Source of the DNA: Paraferrimonas sp. SM1919
GTDB taxonomy: Bacteria; Pseudomonadota; Gammaproteobacteria; Enterobacterales; Shewanellaceae
Direction of reading: 5' to 3'
Length of the DNA stretch: 64,000 bases
Assembly (NCBI RefSeq): GCF_010993985.1
Contig: NZ_WINH01000015.1
Coordinates: 39,145 to 103,144 of the forward strand
The notes beneath the pieces were generated by a model, which did not search any database, was not told the DNA's origin, and saw nothing but the letters and a program-made list of their open reading frames with translations. Made by a program: the position numbers and the translations under genes. Within the stretch, counting starts at the first letter, position 1. Each line of letters opens with the position of its first letter. Of the stretch, positions 37,354-46,322 are shown piece by piece.

Positions 37354-38526
37354 ATGAAAGCAAACCCTATCGTTTCCCCATTGGTCATCGGTTTGGCCGC
37401 AATCATCGCTGCTCCGGTGTCTGCCGATGAAGCCAAAGCCAGTGTCGATTTACGTTTACGCTCGGAAACCGTGCAACAAGATAATCCACTAAAAGATGCC
37501 AGTGCCCTCACCCTGCGCACACGCGTTAATTTTCAAACTCAAAGCTACTCAGGCTTTAATGCTGTGGTTGAATTTGAAGATGTCAGAACCGTAGCAGGCG
37601 TCGACAACTATAATGATGCCATTGGCCATAATCCGCAATATTCAGTTATTCCAGATCCCGCGACAACTGAACTCGATCAAGGCTTTTTGCAGTACACTAG
37701 CGCCGATTTTAAAGCTAAGTTAGGACGCCAGGTGATTGCCCTAGACGACCAAAGGTTTGTCGGCCATGTTGGCTGGCGTCAAGACAGACAAACCTTTGAT
37801 GGTATTTCAGGGGAATACACTGGCGTTAACGATCTTAAGCTCAGCTATGCCTATGTCACTAAGCGTAATCGTATTTTTGCACAGGCAAAAGACTTGGCAG
37901 CAAAGGATCACCTAATCAATGCAGCCTACAACACGCCAATAGGTAAACTCGTCGGCTATGGTTATTTACTAGAAGTAGATAACGACACTAAAAATAATTT
38001 AGATACCTTTGGGGCCAGCCTAACGGGTAAAAAAACTGACTTTAGCTACAGCGCGCAGTTTGCCAGTCAAACCAATAAAACCGACAGCAGTGACTATAAG
38101 GCCAACTACTACATGCTAGAGGGTGGCTATGGCTTTGCCGGCATTACCGCCAAAGTAGGCTATGAAGTGTTAGGCAGCGATAACGGCCAATACGGTTTTG
38201 CTACACCACTGGCAACTTTACACAAGTTTAATGGTTGGGCAGACCAATTCCTTGGCACTCCTAAACAAGGCTTGAAAGACCTCTATGCGGGTGTCTTTGG
38301 CAAATTATATGGCGGCAATTGGGCCGTGGTTTACCACGATTACCGAGCTGACCATAAAACCGATAGCATTGATGACTTAGGCTCTGAAATTAACGCATCC
38401 TACGGGAAAGCCTTCGCCAAACGTTACTCCGCAGGGGTTAAATTAGCTTCATACAAAGCAGGAGATGCCGCCGCAGGTAAAGTCAATACCGATAAGCTTT
38501 GGGTGTGGCTAGGGGCGAAGTTTTAA
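37354..38526 (+). CDS. Outer-membrane porin-like protein of the nitrate locus
   Basis: 390 residues from the ATG at 37354, preceded by AAGGAAG. A signal peptide (MKANPIVSPLVIGLAAIIAAPVSA) is followed by alternating beta strands (VDLRLRSETVQQ, GFNAVVEFEDVRTVAG, FKAKLGRQVIALDDQRFVGHVGWRQDRQTFDG) and a terminal Phe in WVWLGAKF, the outer-membrane barrel signature. It resembles the alginate-export / OprD-like group of diffusion channels. It follows nrtC by 40 bases in the same direction, so I infer it passes nitrate through the outer membrane. Confidence 0.82.
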   Translation: MKANPIVSPLVIGLAAIIAAPVSADEAKASVDLRLRSETVQQDNPLKDASALTLRTRVNFQTQSYSGFNAVVEFEDVRTVAGVDNYNDAIGHNPQYSVIPDPATTELDQGFLQYTSADFKAKLGRQVIALDDQRFVGHVGWRQDRQTFDGISGEYTGVNDLKLSYAYVTKRNRIFAQAKDLAAKDHLINAAYNTPIGKLVGYGYLLEVDNDTKNNLDTFGASLTGKKTDFSYSAQFASQTNKTDSSDYKANYYMLEGGYGFAGITAKVGYEVLGSDNGQYGFATPLATLHKFNGWADQFLGTPKQGLKDLYAGVFGKLYGGNWAVVYHDYRADHKTDSIDDLGSEINASYGKAFAKRYSAGVKLASYKAGDAAAGKVNTDKLWVWLGAKF

Positions 38527-38564
38527 AAAACCACAAAAGCCCAAAGGTAACAGTCAGATGCCCT

Positions 38565-38598
38565 AACATAAGGCTCGCTGTAGGAGCCTTATGTTATT
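38565..38598 (+). terminator. Terminator of the nitrate operon
   Basis: AACATAAGGCTC pairs exactly with GAGCCTTATGTT around seven bases, followed by ATTTT. The hairpin also includes the stop codon of the convergent DUF3307 gene. Confidence 0.8.
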
Positions 38599-39335
38599 TT
38601 CACCCCTAACACTAGTGAGGTCAGGGTGCCTAAAACTACGGTGATCACAACTGAAAGCATCGAGCCAATTAACACATACTCGGTCATACTTCTGTCATTA
38701 CTTTTATTTACCTCACCAAAGCGAAAAATAGATTTAGCCGCGAGTACAAACCCCACTGCCGCGTAACTGCCTACTAGGGTAAAAGTCATAATTAACACTC
38801 TTTCTAAATAGCCAATCGCCTGCCCGCCATCGACTAATCCGCTCACATTGGTGCTGGCTTTGGTGTACTTGTTCAAGGCAATGCCAATAACAATCGATGT
38901 TGGCTTAAGGATCAGCATATAGGTAAGAAATATCAAAATACCATCAGCGAATCGATCATGCTTGACCAATGCTTCAATAGAAAGCCCTGCTGTTAAATAC
39001 CAACTAGCAATGACTAATACTAAGATGTGTAGTGCTTGATCGATTAAAAAATAGAAAAGTGTATCGCCGTTTGTCGCACTCACTTTCCATAGATCAATAA
39101 CATAATGAGTCACCGCAACAACCGCTATCAAGCAAAACGTAGTTTGCCAATCAAAATTGAACAGCCACGCCGGCAGTAATAATCCAAAGCCATGCAATAG
39201 CGAATGCAGATACAATTCAAAGGCTCGATGTTTTTTTAGTTTTTTGGCTTCAACCCATCTGTCTGGCTGCAGATAAAAATCACAAACTATATGAACGATG
39301 ACTAATGGTATTAAAAGTGCCCAGAAATCAGACAT
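38589..39335 (-). CDS. DUF3307 family membrane protein
   Basis: 248 residues with about six hydrophobic segments. The N-terminal VIVHIVCDFYLQPDRW and HRAFELYLHSLLHG, with VTHYVIDLWK further on, are the DUF3307 hallmarks (repeated His and Asp in membrane helices). The function of the family is unknown. The gene overlaps satD by eight bases, a pairing often seen between these two families, so the two proteins probably work together. Confidence 0.85.
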   Translation of the reverse strand: MSDFWALLIPLVIVHIVCDFYLQPDRWVEAKKLKKHRAFELYLHSLLHGFGLLLPAWLFNFDWQTTFCLIAVVAVTHYVIDLWKVSATNGDTLFYFLIDQALHILVLVIASWYLTAGLSIEALVKHDRFADGILIFLTYMLILKPTSIVIGIALNKYTKASTNVSGLVDGGQAIGYLERVLIMTFTLVGSYAAVGFVLAAKSIFRFGEVNKSNDRSMTEYVLIGSMLSVVITVVLGTLTSLVLGVKIT

Positions 39336-40038
39336 TAGTTAACCTCTCAAGCTGTTCTTTAAAATGATTAAGCAATTCTTTAATAAGCGACCAACCAGAT
39401 GCTTTCAGTGATTTACTTACCGCAGCGGCGGAAATATTAAACCCCTCAGCAAGTTGGTTTACCGATAATTCAGAATCCGTTTTTAGCAGTGGCAGCAGCA
39501 TTTGGCATTGCCGAGGGGTAAGTTCAGTTAACTGCCTATCTAAATATTTAAACAGTAATTGAAACCTTTCTGCAAACATTATACGGTCAGAGTTGAATAC
39601 TAACCTGCTGTTTTTCATTGACTTTAAGCTACGACCAGAGATGATAAAAGCTGCTCCCATAGACTCAGAAACATTTTCTCTGAGCTGTCCATTGTCAGCA
39701 ATTGCAAAACTTATGCGACTATCAAAGTCCTTACCAAGGGCTTTAATCGCTACCCGATACAAAATCGTGTATTTAAGAGCTTGCTCTATATTTAACACCA
39801 CACTCTGGTATTCATCGCCTCGGTTAATACTGTGGGCATTAAATGAATGCTCTAAAGAGATCCATTGCTGGATATCTTTTATTCGAAGCAACAATTCATC
39901 AAACTGAGCGGTCGTTAATTTTGTTGAATTAACAATATCACCGCTGATCACAGCAACAGGCTTTTGCTTAACTGGCAAACTCTCCCCTCCCTTGCACACT
40001 AGGGCATTAAGTGATTGAGTAAACTCTGTGGTTTTCAC
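39328..40038 (-). CDS. SatD family protein with C-terminal HTH
   Basis: 236 residues. The N-terminal part (VAVISGDIVNSTKLTTAQFDELLLRIKDIQQWISLEHSF with NRGDEYQSVV) matches the SatD family. The C-terminal ~60 residues (LTPRQCQMLLPLLKTDSELSVNQLAEGFNISAAAVSKSLKASGW) form a MarR/LuxR-like helix-turn-helix. It may act as a sensor-regulator controlling the membrane partner. The gene starts just downstream (minus direction) of two TTAACC-type palindromes. Confidence 0.82.
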   Translation of the reverse strand: MKTTEFTQSLNALVCKGGESLPVKQKPVAVISGDIVNSTKLTTAQFDELLLRIKDIQQWISLEHSFNAHSINRGDEYQSVVLNIEQALKYTILYRVAIKALGKDFDSRISFAIADNGQLRENVSESMGAAFIISGRSLKSMKNSRLVFNSDRIMFAERFQLLFKYLDRQLTELTPRQCQMLLPLLKTDSELSVNQLAEGFNISAAAVSKSLKASGWSLIKELLNHFKEQLERLTNV

Positions 40039-40060
40039 TCTAATAGACTCACCCCAAAAA

Positions 40061-40106
40061 TTAACCTATAAAGGTTAAAAAGTCAAAATTAACCAAATTT
40101 AGTTAA
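40061..40106. promoter_or_regulatory. Palindromes upstream of satD
   Basis: TTAACC-N6-GGTTAA at 40061-40078 and a second, slightly degenerate TTAAC-N8-GTTAA at 40089-40106, centres 28 bases apart. They lie just upstream of the satD start on the minus strand. Operator function for the SatD HTH is inference. Confidence 0.55.
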
Positions 40107-40152
40107 AAATATAGGGGTGGGATGAGCTTTGCTAGGCCTCAAAAGCGCTGGT

Positions 40153-41439
40153 TTATTTTTTCTTCCACTTACTGCCGTTATCGACGCGTTTTTTTTGCAT
40201 AGAATTGGGCTTACTGCTAGCGCGGTTATCATTACGTTTGCGAAATGGCTTTTTATATTTTTCCTGCTTAGATTCATCAATCGATAATGAACCTTGATAC
40301 CTTTGTGGTAACTTTGATCCGGGTTCATAGCCCTTTGGCGTTGAAAGCTTAAGTTTTTGCCCAAGCAGTTGTTCAATCTCAGTCAGCATCGGCTTGTCGG
40401 TTTCAGACAATAGGCTGATAGCCTGACCGCTTTGCCCTGCTCGGCCGGTACGACCGATGCGATGAATGTAATCTTCTGCTGCAAAAGGCAGCTGGAAGTT
40501 GATAACAATTGGTAGTGATTTAATATCAAGACCACGGGCTGCCACATCGGTGGCAATCAGGGCGCGAATAGCGCCTGATTTCAACGCTTCTAATGCACGG
40601 TTACGGGCACCTTGGGTTTTATCCCCATGGAATACATCATTGGCAATGCCATCAAGCTTTAGTTCTTTAGTTAAACGACTGGCCATTTCTTTAGTGCTAA
40701 CAAACACCAACACCTGGCGCCAATTGTTTTTCCCAATCAACTCAGCCAATAACTCAGCCTTACGGCGTCCATCTAAAAAGTAACCAAATTGCTCAATTTT
40801 AGGTTTATCAGACTTGCTGGTAACATCAATCGACTTAGGGGCAGTTAGCAACTTAGCCGCCAGTTTTTTAACCTCGCTTGAGAAGGTCGCTGAGAAAAAC
40901 AAACTTTGGTGTTGCTTTGGTAGATAGCGTTTAACCTTTTCAACATCAGGGGCAAAGCCCATATCCAGCATGCGGTCGGCTTCATCAATCACTAGATATT
41001 CAATCTGGGAAAGGGTCAAGGCGCCTTGGCCTAATAAATCAAACAAGCGTCCTGGAGTAGCCACCAAAATATCAACACCGGCCATAACCGCTTTACGCTG
41101 TGGGTTAAAGCTGGCTCCTCCGTATACCGTAACGACTTTCAGCCCCGTATTTTCACTATAACGACTGATGTTATCCCCTACCTGTATGGCTAACTCCCGT
41201 GTCGGTGTAAGCACTAATGCCTTTAACGCATTGGTTTTCGGTGCCTTTAAAATATTCTCAATAATGGGTAATGAGAATGCCGCAGTTTTACCCGTACCGG
41301 TTGCCGCACATGCCATTAAATCTTGGCCTTTGATGGCCACTGGAATGGCTTGCTGCTGAATCGGCGTCAGCTCAGAATAACCACATTCATTGAGGTTAGC
41401 TAACACTTGGGAAGTTAAAGACAGTTGTTCAAAATTCAT
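40153..41439 (-). CDS. DEAD-box ATP-dependent RNA helicase, RhlE-like
   Basis: 428 residues with all core motifs: Q motif (LTPIQQQAIPVAIKGQD), Walker A AATGTGKT, PTRELA, DEAD (VIDEADRMLD), SAT (FFSATF), and HRIGRTGRAG. The C-terminal tail after about residue 365 is short and basic (KPFRKRNDNRASSKPNS), as in RhlE-type enzymes. It unwinds short RNA duplexes in ribosome assembly or RNA decay, often at low temperature. Confidence 0.92.
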   Translation of the reverse strand: MNFEQLSLTSQVLANLNECGYSELTPIQQQAIPVAIKGQDLMACAATGTGKTAAFSLPIIENILKAPKTNALKALVLTPTRELAIQVGDNISRYSENTGLKVVTVYGGASFNPQRKAVMAGVDILVATPGRLFDLLGQGALTLSQIEYLVIDEADRMLDMGFAPDVEKVKRYLPKQHQSLFFSATFSSEVKKLAAKLLTAPKSIDVTSKSDKPKIEQFGYFLDGRRKAELLAELIGKNNWRQVLVFVSTKEMASRLTKELKLDGIANDVFHGDKTQGARNRALEALKSGAIRALIATDVAARGLDIKSLPIVINFQLPFAAEDYIHRIGRTGRAGQSGQAISLLSETDKPMLTEIEQLLGQKLKLSTPKGYEPGSKLPQRYQGSLSIDESKQEKYKKPFRKRNDNRASSKPNSMQKKRVDNGSKWKKK

Positions 41440-41527
41440 AGGAACTCACTAAATCGGTAGTGATGAAATAATAGCAGTAAGCTCTGAATTTCGACTTACG
41501 AGCAAAGCTTATTGCTATTAGCAAAAT

Positions 41528-41561
41528 AAAAAACCCCAAACGCCTAAGCCCTTGGGGTTTT
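41528..41561 (-). terminator. EF-G gene terminator
   Basis: On the minus strand AAAACCCCAA pairs with TTGGGGTTTT around a loop of about a dozen bases and runs into a T-run, 20 bases after the EF-G stop codon. Confidence 0.85.
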
Positions 41562-41582
41562 ATTAGAAGATTAAATTAACAA

Positions 41583-43673
41583 TTACTTGTTAGCTTTTTC
41601 TTCTTTAACCTTAGCAATTACTTCTTCAGCAACGTTAGCTGGACAAGGCATGTAGTGTGAGAACTCCATAGAGAACTGACCACGGCCTGAAGTAATCGTA
41701 CGTAGGTGACCAATGTAACCAAACATTTCTGATAGAGGTACGTCAGCCTTGATGCGAACGCCAGTAGTGCCAGCTTCTTGGTCTTTGATCATACCACGAC
41801 GACGGTTAAGGTCACCGATTACGTCACCAACGTGATCTTCTGGAGTGAACACGTCAACTTTCATGATTGGCTCAAGAAGTTGTGGTGATGCTTTAGGCAT
41901 AGATTGACGGAATGCACCTTTAGCTGCGATTTCAAACGCGATAGCTGACGAGTCAACTGCGTGGAATGCACCATCGTACAGTTCAACTTCAACGTCTAGT
42001 ACTGGGAAGCCCGCTAGAGGACCTTGTTCCATCATAGTTTCGAAGCCTTTCTGAACCGCTGGCCAGAATTCCTTAGGAACGTTACCACCAACAACAGAAG
42101 AAGTGAACTTGAAGCCTGAACCTGGTTCACCTGGCTTGATGCGGTAATCAATCTTACCGAACTGACCAGAACCACCAGATTGCTTCTTATGCGTGTAGCT
42201 GTCTTCAACTGGAGCAGAGATAGACTCACGGTAAGCAACCTGAGGTTGACCTACTACTAGCTCAACGCCGTAAGTACGCTTAAGAATATCAACCTTAATG
42301 TCTAGGTGAAGTTCACCCATACCTTTAAGGATGGTTTCGCCTGAGTCTTCGTCAGTTTCAACCTGGAATGATGGATCTTCTGCAACCATCTTACCGATAG
42401 CAATACCCATCTTCTCAGTTGAACCTTTATCTTTAGGTGCAACAGCGATAGAAATTACTGGCTCAGGGAAGATCATTGGCTCAAGAGTACAAGGGTTCTT
42501 AGGATCACATAATGTGTGACCAGTTTGAACGTTCTTCATACCAACAACAGCGATAATGTCACCCGCTTGAGCGCGATCAATCTCAGTACGGTCATCAGCG
42601 TGCATCTCAACCATACGGCCGATACGCTCAGTTTTACCCGTTGCAGAGTTAAGGATGGTGTCACCCTTCTTCATTACACCTGAGTAGATACGGATAAAGG
42701 TTAATGCACCGAAACGGTCATCCATAATCTTGAACGCAAGCGCACGTAGTGGCTCATCTGCAGAAACCGTTGCTACTTCACCAGTAGGCTCACCAGTTTC
42801 TTCGTCAGTTAGTGGTTGAGCTGGTACGTCAGTTGGAGACGGTAGGTAGTCAACAACAGCGTCTAGTACTAGCTGGATACCTTTGTTCTTGAACGCAGAA
42901 CCACAGAAAGTTGGGAAGAACGCTAGGTCACGAGTACCAGTACGGATACAACGCTTGATGTCTTCTAGTGATGGCTCAGTACCTTCTTCTAGGTACTCCA
43001 TTAGAAGATCTTCGTCTTGCTCTAGAGCAGTTTCGATCAGTTCTTCACGGTAAGCTGCAGCGTCGTCAACTAGGTCAGCTGGGATATCTACGATTTCGTA
43101 GTTTTCTGGTAGACCTGAATCATCCCAAACGTAAGCTTTTTGGTTAAGAACGTCTACAACACCTTTGAAGTCATCTTCGATACCGATAGGTAGAGTCATA
43201 ATTAGTGGGTTCGCACCAAGTACGTTTTTCACTTGGTCTACAACGCGGTAGAAGTCAGCACCTAGACGGTCTAGCTTGTTTACGAAAATTAGACGAGCAA
43301 CTTCTGACTCGTTCGCGTAACGCCAGTTAGTTTCTGACTGAGGCTCAACACCACCAGAACCACAGAATACACCAACACCACCATCAAGTACTTTAAGAGA
43401 ACGGTATACTTCAACAGTGAAGTCAACGTGTCCAGGAGTATCGATGATGTTTAGACGGTGGTCATTCCAGAAACAAGTAGTCGCAGCTGACTGAATGGTA
43501 ATACCACGCTCAGCTTCCTGCTCCATGAAGTCCGTAGTTGCAGCGCCATCATGTACTTCGCCGGTCTTATGGATTTTACCAGTAAGCTTTAGAATACGCT
43601 CTGTAGAAGTGGTTTTACCCGCATCTACGTGAGCGAAGATGCCGATATTTCTGTATTTTGATAAGTCTGCCAT
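41583..43673 (-). CDS. fusA2: Elongation factor G (probable second paralogue)
   Basis: 696 residues from the ATG at 43673 ([22 protein letters not shown]), preceded by GAG; upstream in-frame starts add 40 atypical residues. G1 AHVDAGKT, G3 DTPGHVDF and G4 NKLD are intact, and domains II to V follow in the normal order. It translocates tRNA and mRNA on the ribosome. It does not lie in an str operon (rpsL-rpsG-fusA-tuf), so it is most likely the additional EF-G found in several Shewanella-like and Vibrio-like genomes. Its codon use looks highly optimised. Confidence 0.92.
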   Translation of the reverse strand: MADLSKYRNIGIFAHVDAGKTTSTERILKLTGKIHKTGEVHDGAATTDFMEQEAERGITIQSAATTCFWNDHRLNIIDTPGHVDFTVEVYRSLKVLDGGVGVFCGSGGVEPQSETNWRYANESEVARLIFVNKLDRLGADFYRVVDQVKNVLGANPLIMTLPIGIEDDFKGVVDVLNQKAYVWDDSGLPENYEIVDIPADLVDDAAAYREELIETALEQDEDLLMEYLEEGTEPSLEDIKRCIRTGTRDLAFFPTFCGSAFKNKGIQLVLDAVVDYLPSPTDVPAQPLTDEETGEPTGEVATVSADEPLRALAFKIMDDRFGALTFIRIYSGVMKKGDTILNSATGKTERIGRMVEMHADDRTEIDRAQAGDIIAVVGMKNVQTGHTLCDPKNPCTLEPMIFPEPVISIAVAPKDKGSTEKMGIAIGKMVAEDPSFQVETDEDSGETILKGMGELHLDIKVDILKRTYGVELVVGQPQVAYRESISAPVEDSYTHKKQSGGSGQFGKIDYRIKPGEPGSGFKFTSSVVGGNVPKEFWPAVQKGFETMMEQGPLAGFPVLDVEVELYDGAFHAVDSSAIAFEIAAKGAFRQSMPKASPQLLEPIMKVDVFTPEDHVGDVIGDLNRRRGMIKDQEAGTTGVRIKADVPLSEMFGYIGHLRTITSGRGQFSMEFSHYMPCPANVAEEVIAKVKEEKANK

Positions 43674-44110
43674 TGGTTCAACTCTAATCAATTGTTTATA
43701 AATTCGCGGGGGAGTATACCACCGATTGAAATTAACGCGAGATCTACAACGCGTTTTCATGCATTTATTCGCAAAAAAGTCAGTTTCCAGCATTGCATGG
43801 TTAAAAAAAAACCTACTTGAGGCCGCTTTTGTGGTCTTGCGAGCTAGAGAGTAGAGTCAAGGTGTTAAAAATCCTCGATCAATTTTCAAATTTACGAAAA
43901 TTTTAGTGACTTATCTCGCTTGCAAAAACATGGTCCAGCTCAATAATAGATTCAGAATTAAATTGTAGTTAATTATGCTGGCTCGGCCAACAATTTAGGA
44001 TAATTAAACTTGGTTTATGCGCCAGTTCAAACTAAATAAGAAAAAACTTTACTGCAACCCAGCACTTACCTATGCTGTTGTAAAAATTTGTTCAAACAAG
44101 GGCAGTATCT
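43674..44110. other. Divergent intergenic region between EF-G and the YggL-like gene
   Basis: About 440 bases, AT-rich, with a run of nine As near 43804. I see no coding frame or strong hairpin; it probably contains the promoters of both flanking genes. Confidence 0.45.
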
Positions 44111-44497
44111 ATGTCAATTATTAATGTCGAATCACCTTATACTCCAGAAGTGAAATCACACCATAAGCCTCGCCACCTAAAAAAATTAGCCATTGGCGAG
44201 TTTCGTGAAGATTGCCTAGAAATCCGTTTTGAAGGAGACATAGAACAATTTGAAGCGTTTGATAATGATTTGGTGGAACTACAACAGCAACAAGGTTACG
44301 GCTTATTTATTGCCTACTTTGGTAACCGCTATCACTTAGCGCTCAATTATTATCAACAGCAACACCAGCCACAGGACGTACTTAGCAATACTAAAGCGGT
44401 GATCAACAAATACTTTCCAAATGCCGAGTTGAGCTGTTATTGCGGTGATGCGCACTATGGTGATTGGAACAGTGCTTATAGTGAATTAACTGAATAA
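44111..44497 (+). CDS. Small YggL-like (DUF469) protein
   Basis: 128 residues, acidic, without signal or membrane segment. The stretch KPRHLKKLAIGEFREDCLEIRFEGD followed by a GYGLFIAYFGN segment resembles the RRLRKKLHIGEF and GF patterns of YggL, a 50S-ribosome-associated protein. It sits across a divergent gap from an EF-G gene. The similarity is judged by eye and is only moderate. Confidence 0.45.
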   Translation: MSIINVESPYTPEVKSHHKPRHLKKLAIGEFREDCLEIRFEGDIEQFEAFDNDLVELQQQQGYGLFIAYFGNRYHLALNYYQQQHQPQDVLSNTKAVINKYFPNAELSCYCGDAHYGDWNSAYSELTE

Positions 44498-44518
44498 TAT
44501 AAACTTTTTTAAAAAACT

Positions 44519-44547
44519 AAGGTCACATTGAATGTGGCCTTTTTTTT
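44519..44547 (+). terminator. Terminator of the YggL-like gene
   Basis: AAGGTCACA pairs with TGTGGCCTT around TTGAA, followed by a run of Ts. Confidence 0.85.
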
Positions 44548-44614
44548 AATTTGTTCTCGCACATTAATCACATCAGTGCCACAATTAATATGTTTTTTGA
44601 TTAGAGGGAAAGTT

Positions 44615-45361
44615 ATGAAATTTAGTTGGTATTCGCTCAGCCTATGTATTTTGCCATTTTGTAGTTTTGCCAGTGCTAATGTCCCTATCCCATTTGAAGC
44701 ACACTACCAAGTTCATTCTGGTGTATTTAAAATAGGTGGTGCACGATACACATTTGAGCACTTAGGTGATGATCGTTACACACTAAAATTTGATTCAGAA
44801 GCCAAACTCAGTCCCCTTTACGACAGACGCAATATCACTTCAACTTTTAGCATTGTCGATAATCAATTAGTACCAGAACGTTATATTCAAGATCGTAAAA
44901 CTTTCGGTTTAGGTGATGACTATAAAGAACAAATGGTGTTTGTTGCTGATATGCAAAAGGTCCATACCCGCTATAAAGGAATAAAGCAATCTTTTGACTA
45001 TAGCAACATGACTTTCGATCCCCTCGCGGTTCAGATGCAATTTCGATTAGGGCTCATTAATCAGACTCAAGAATCTGAATTTACCTACGAGATTTTAAAG
45101 ACCCAAGAGCTCGATACTTATACTCTGGCAAAAAGACAAGTGGAGGATATTGAAATTGATGCCGGTAAATTTAAGGCACTAAGAGTTGAAGTGGTTCGAG
45201 ACAGCAAAAAACGACAAACCTTAATGTGGTTTGCCACTGAGTATGATTATTTACCCTTAAGGATCAGCCATATCGAAAATGGCTTCACCTTAATAGATAT
45301 GCAATTAACTCACTTTATTTCCCAAGAGTCTGCCATCAACTGGAACGCCGAGTCTAAATAA
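44615..45361 (+). CDS. Exported DUF3108 family protein
   Basis: 248 residues from the ATG at 44615 (AGAGGGAAAG upstream). The signal peptide is MKFSWYSLSLCILPFCSFASA. The mature part, PFEAHYQVHSGVFKIGGARYTFEHLGDDRYTLKFDSEAKLSPLYDRRNITSTFSI, then DPLAVQMQFRLGLI and LMWFATEYDYLPLRISH, is the DUF3108 beta-sheet fold. The family is periplasmic with unknown function. Its last 57 bases overlap the convergent glutamine amidotransferase gene. Confidence 0.85.
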   Translation: MKFSWYSLSLCILPFCSFASANVPIPFEAHYQVHSGVFKIGGARYTFEHLGDDRYTLKFDSEAKLSPLYDRRNITSTFSIVDNQLVPERYIQDRKTFGLGDDYKEQMVFVADMQKVHTRYKGIKQSFDYSNMTFDPLAVQMQFRLGLINQTQESEFTYEILKTQELDTYTLAKRQVEDIEIDAGKFKALRVEVVRDSKKRQTLMWFATEYDYLPLRISHIENGFTLIDMQLTHFISQESAINWNAESK

Positions 45362-46102
45362 TTGCCAGTCCCCCGCCTGCATCTTATTCCAAGTTTCATC
45401 ACTGGTTAGAGGGCGGGTTGCAATAACAGATACAACATCATTAGGGGTGGTTTCCTCAGAAAAATCCACAACCATATCGGTATCAATCAGCTTAGCAACG
45501 CCAAATGGCGCTTGGCGAGTAATCCAACTTAAATTATTGGTGCAATAACACATTACATAATCACCATCGGATAGGATCATATTAAACACCCCAAGTTGTC
45601 GAAGCTCGTCGGCGCACTTAGCAATGTATCTAAACAGTGTTTTAATGTTATTTGGCCGTTTAGGGTATTTTTCTTTAATCCTTTCTAAAAGCCAGCAAAA
45701 AGCCAATTCACTGTCGGTATTACCAATAGGAAGGTCTTGACTAACTTTCAATTTTTGCTTGTAACCAGATAACTGACCATTATGGGCAAATGTCCAATTT
45801 CTGCCCCACAATTGACGACAAAAGGGATGGGTATTTTCCAGATTTACCGCGCCTCTATTGGCTTGGCGGATATGGCTAATGACCGAGCAACTTTTAATTG
45901 GATAGCGCTTGATCAGATTGGCCACCTCTGACTGGCAAGAAGCCTGAGGATCTTTAAAGGTTCTACAGCCCTTACCTTCATAAAAAGTAATCCCCCAACC
46001 ATCCGTATGAGGGCCTGTGACTCCGCCTCTTTCAACTAAGCCTGTGAAACTAAATACTATATCGGTCGGGACATTGGCGGACATGGCCAACAATTCGCAC
46101 AT
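45305..46102 (-). CDS. Class II glutamine amidotransferase (YafJ-like)
   Basis: 265 residues. Met-Cys at the N-terminus (MCELLAMSANVP) supplies the catalytic Cys after Met removal. The family motifs SHIRQANRGAVNLENTHPFCRQLWGRNWTFAHNGQL and GNTDSELAFCWLL follow. It is the stand-alone amidotransferase type seen in E. coli YafJ. The ammonia acceptor is unknown. Confidence 0.88.
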   Translation of the reverse strand: MCELLAMSANVPTDIVFSFTGLVERGGVTGPHTDGWGITFYEGKGCRTFKDPQASCQSEVANLIKRYPIKSCSVISHIRQANRGAVNLENTHPFCRQLWGRNWTFAHNGQLSGYKQKLKVSQDLPIGNTDSELAFCWLLERIKEKYPKRPNNIKTLFRYIAKCADELRQLGVFNMILSDGDYVMCYCTNNLSWITRQAPFGVAKLIDTDMVVDFSEETTPNDVVSVIATRPLTSDETWNKMQAGDWQLFRLGVPVDGRLLGNKVS

Positions 46103-46322
46103 AAAAAGCTCAAATAATTTTATTCATATGATTAAACAGCAGTATACCCAAGCCATAGCTCCAAGCCTAGTACCAACAGCTATAGGGTATAATCAAATCG
46201 ATTTGTTGATTTTATGTTGATCAAGTGTTGAATTCCCAGCGTAACAAGTTTATGCTTGAGAGGTCTGACCAGAGATGTTGGACCAGTTTAATTATCTATT
46301 TGTGTTTCGAAGGAGTGTCACC

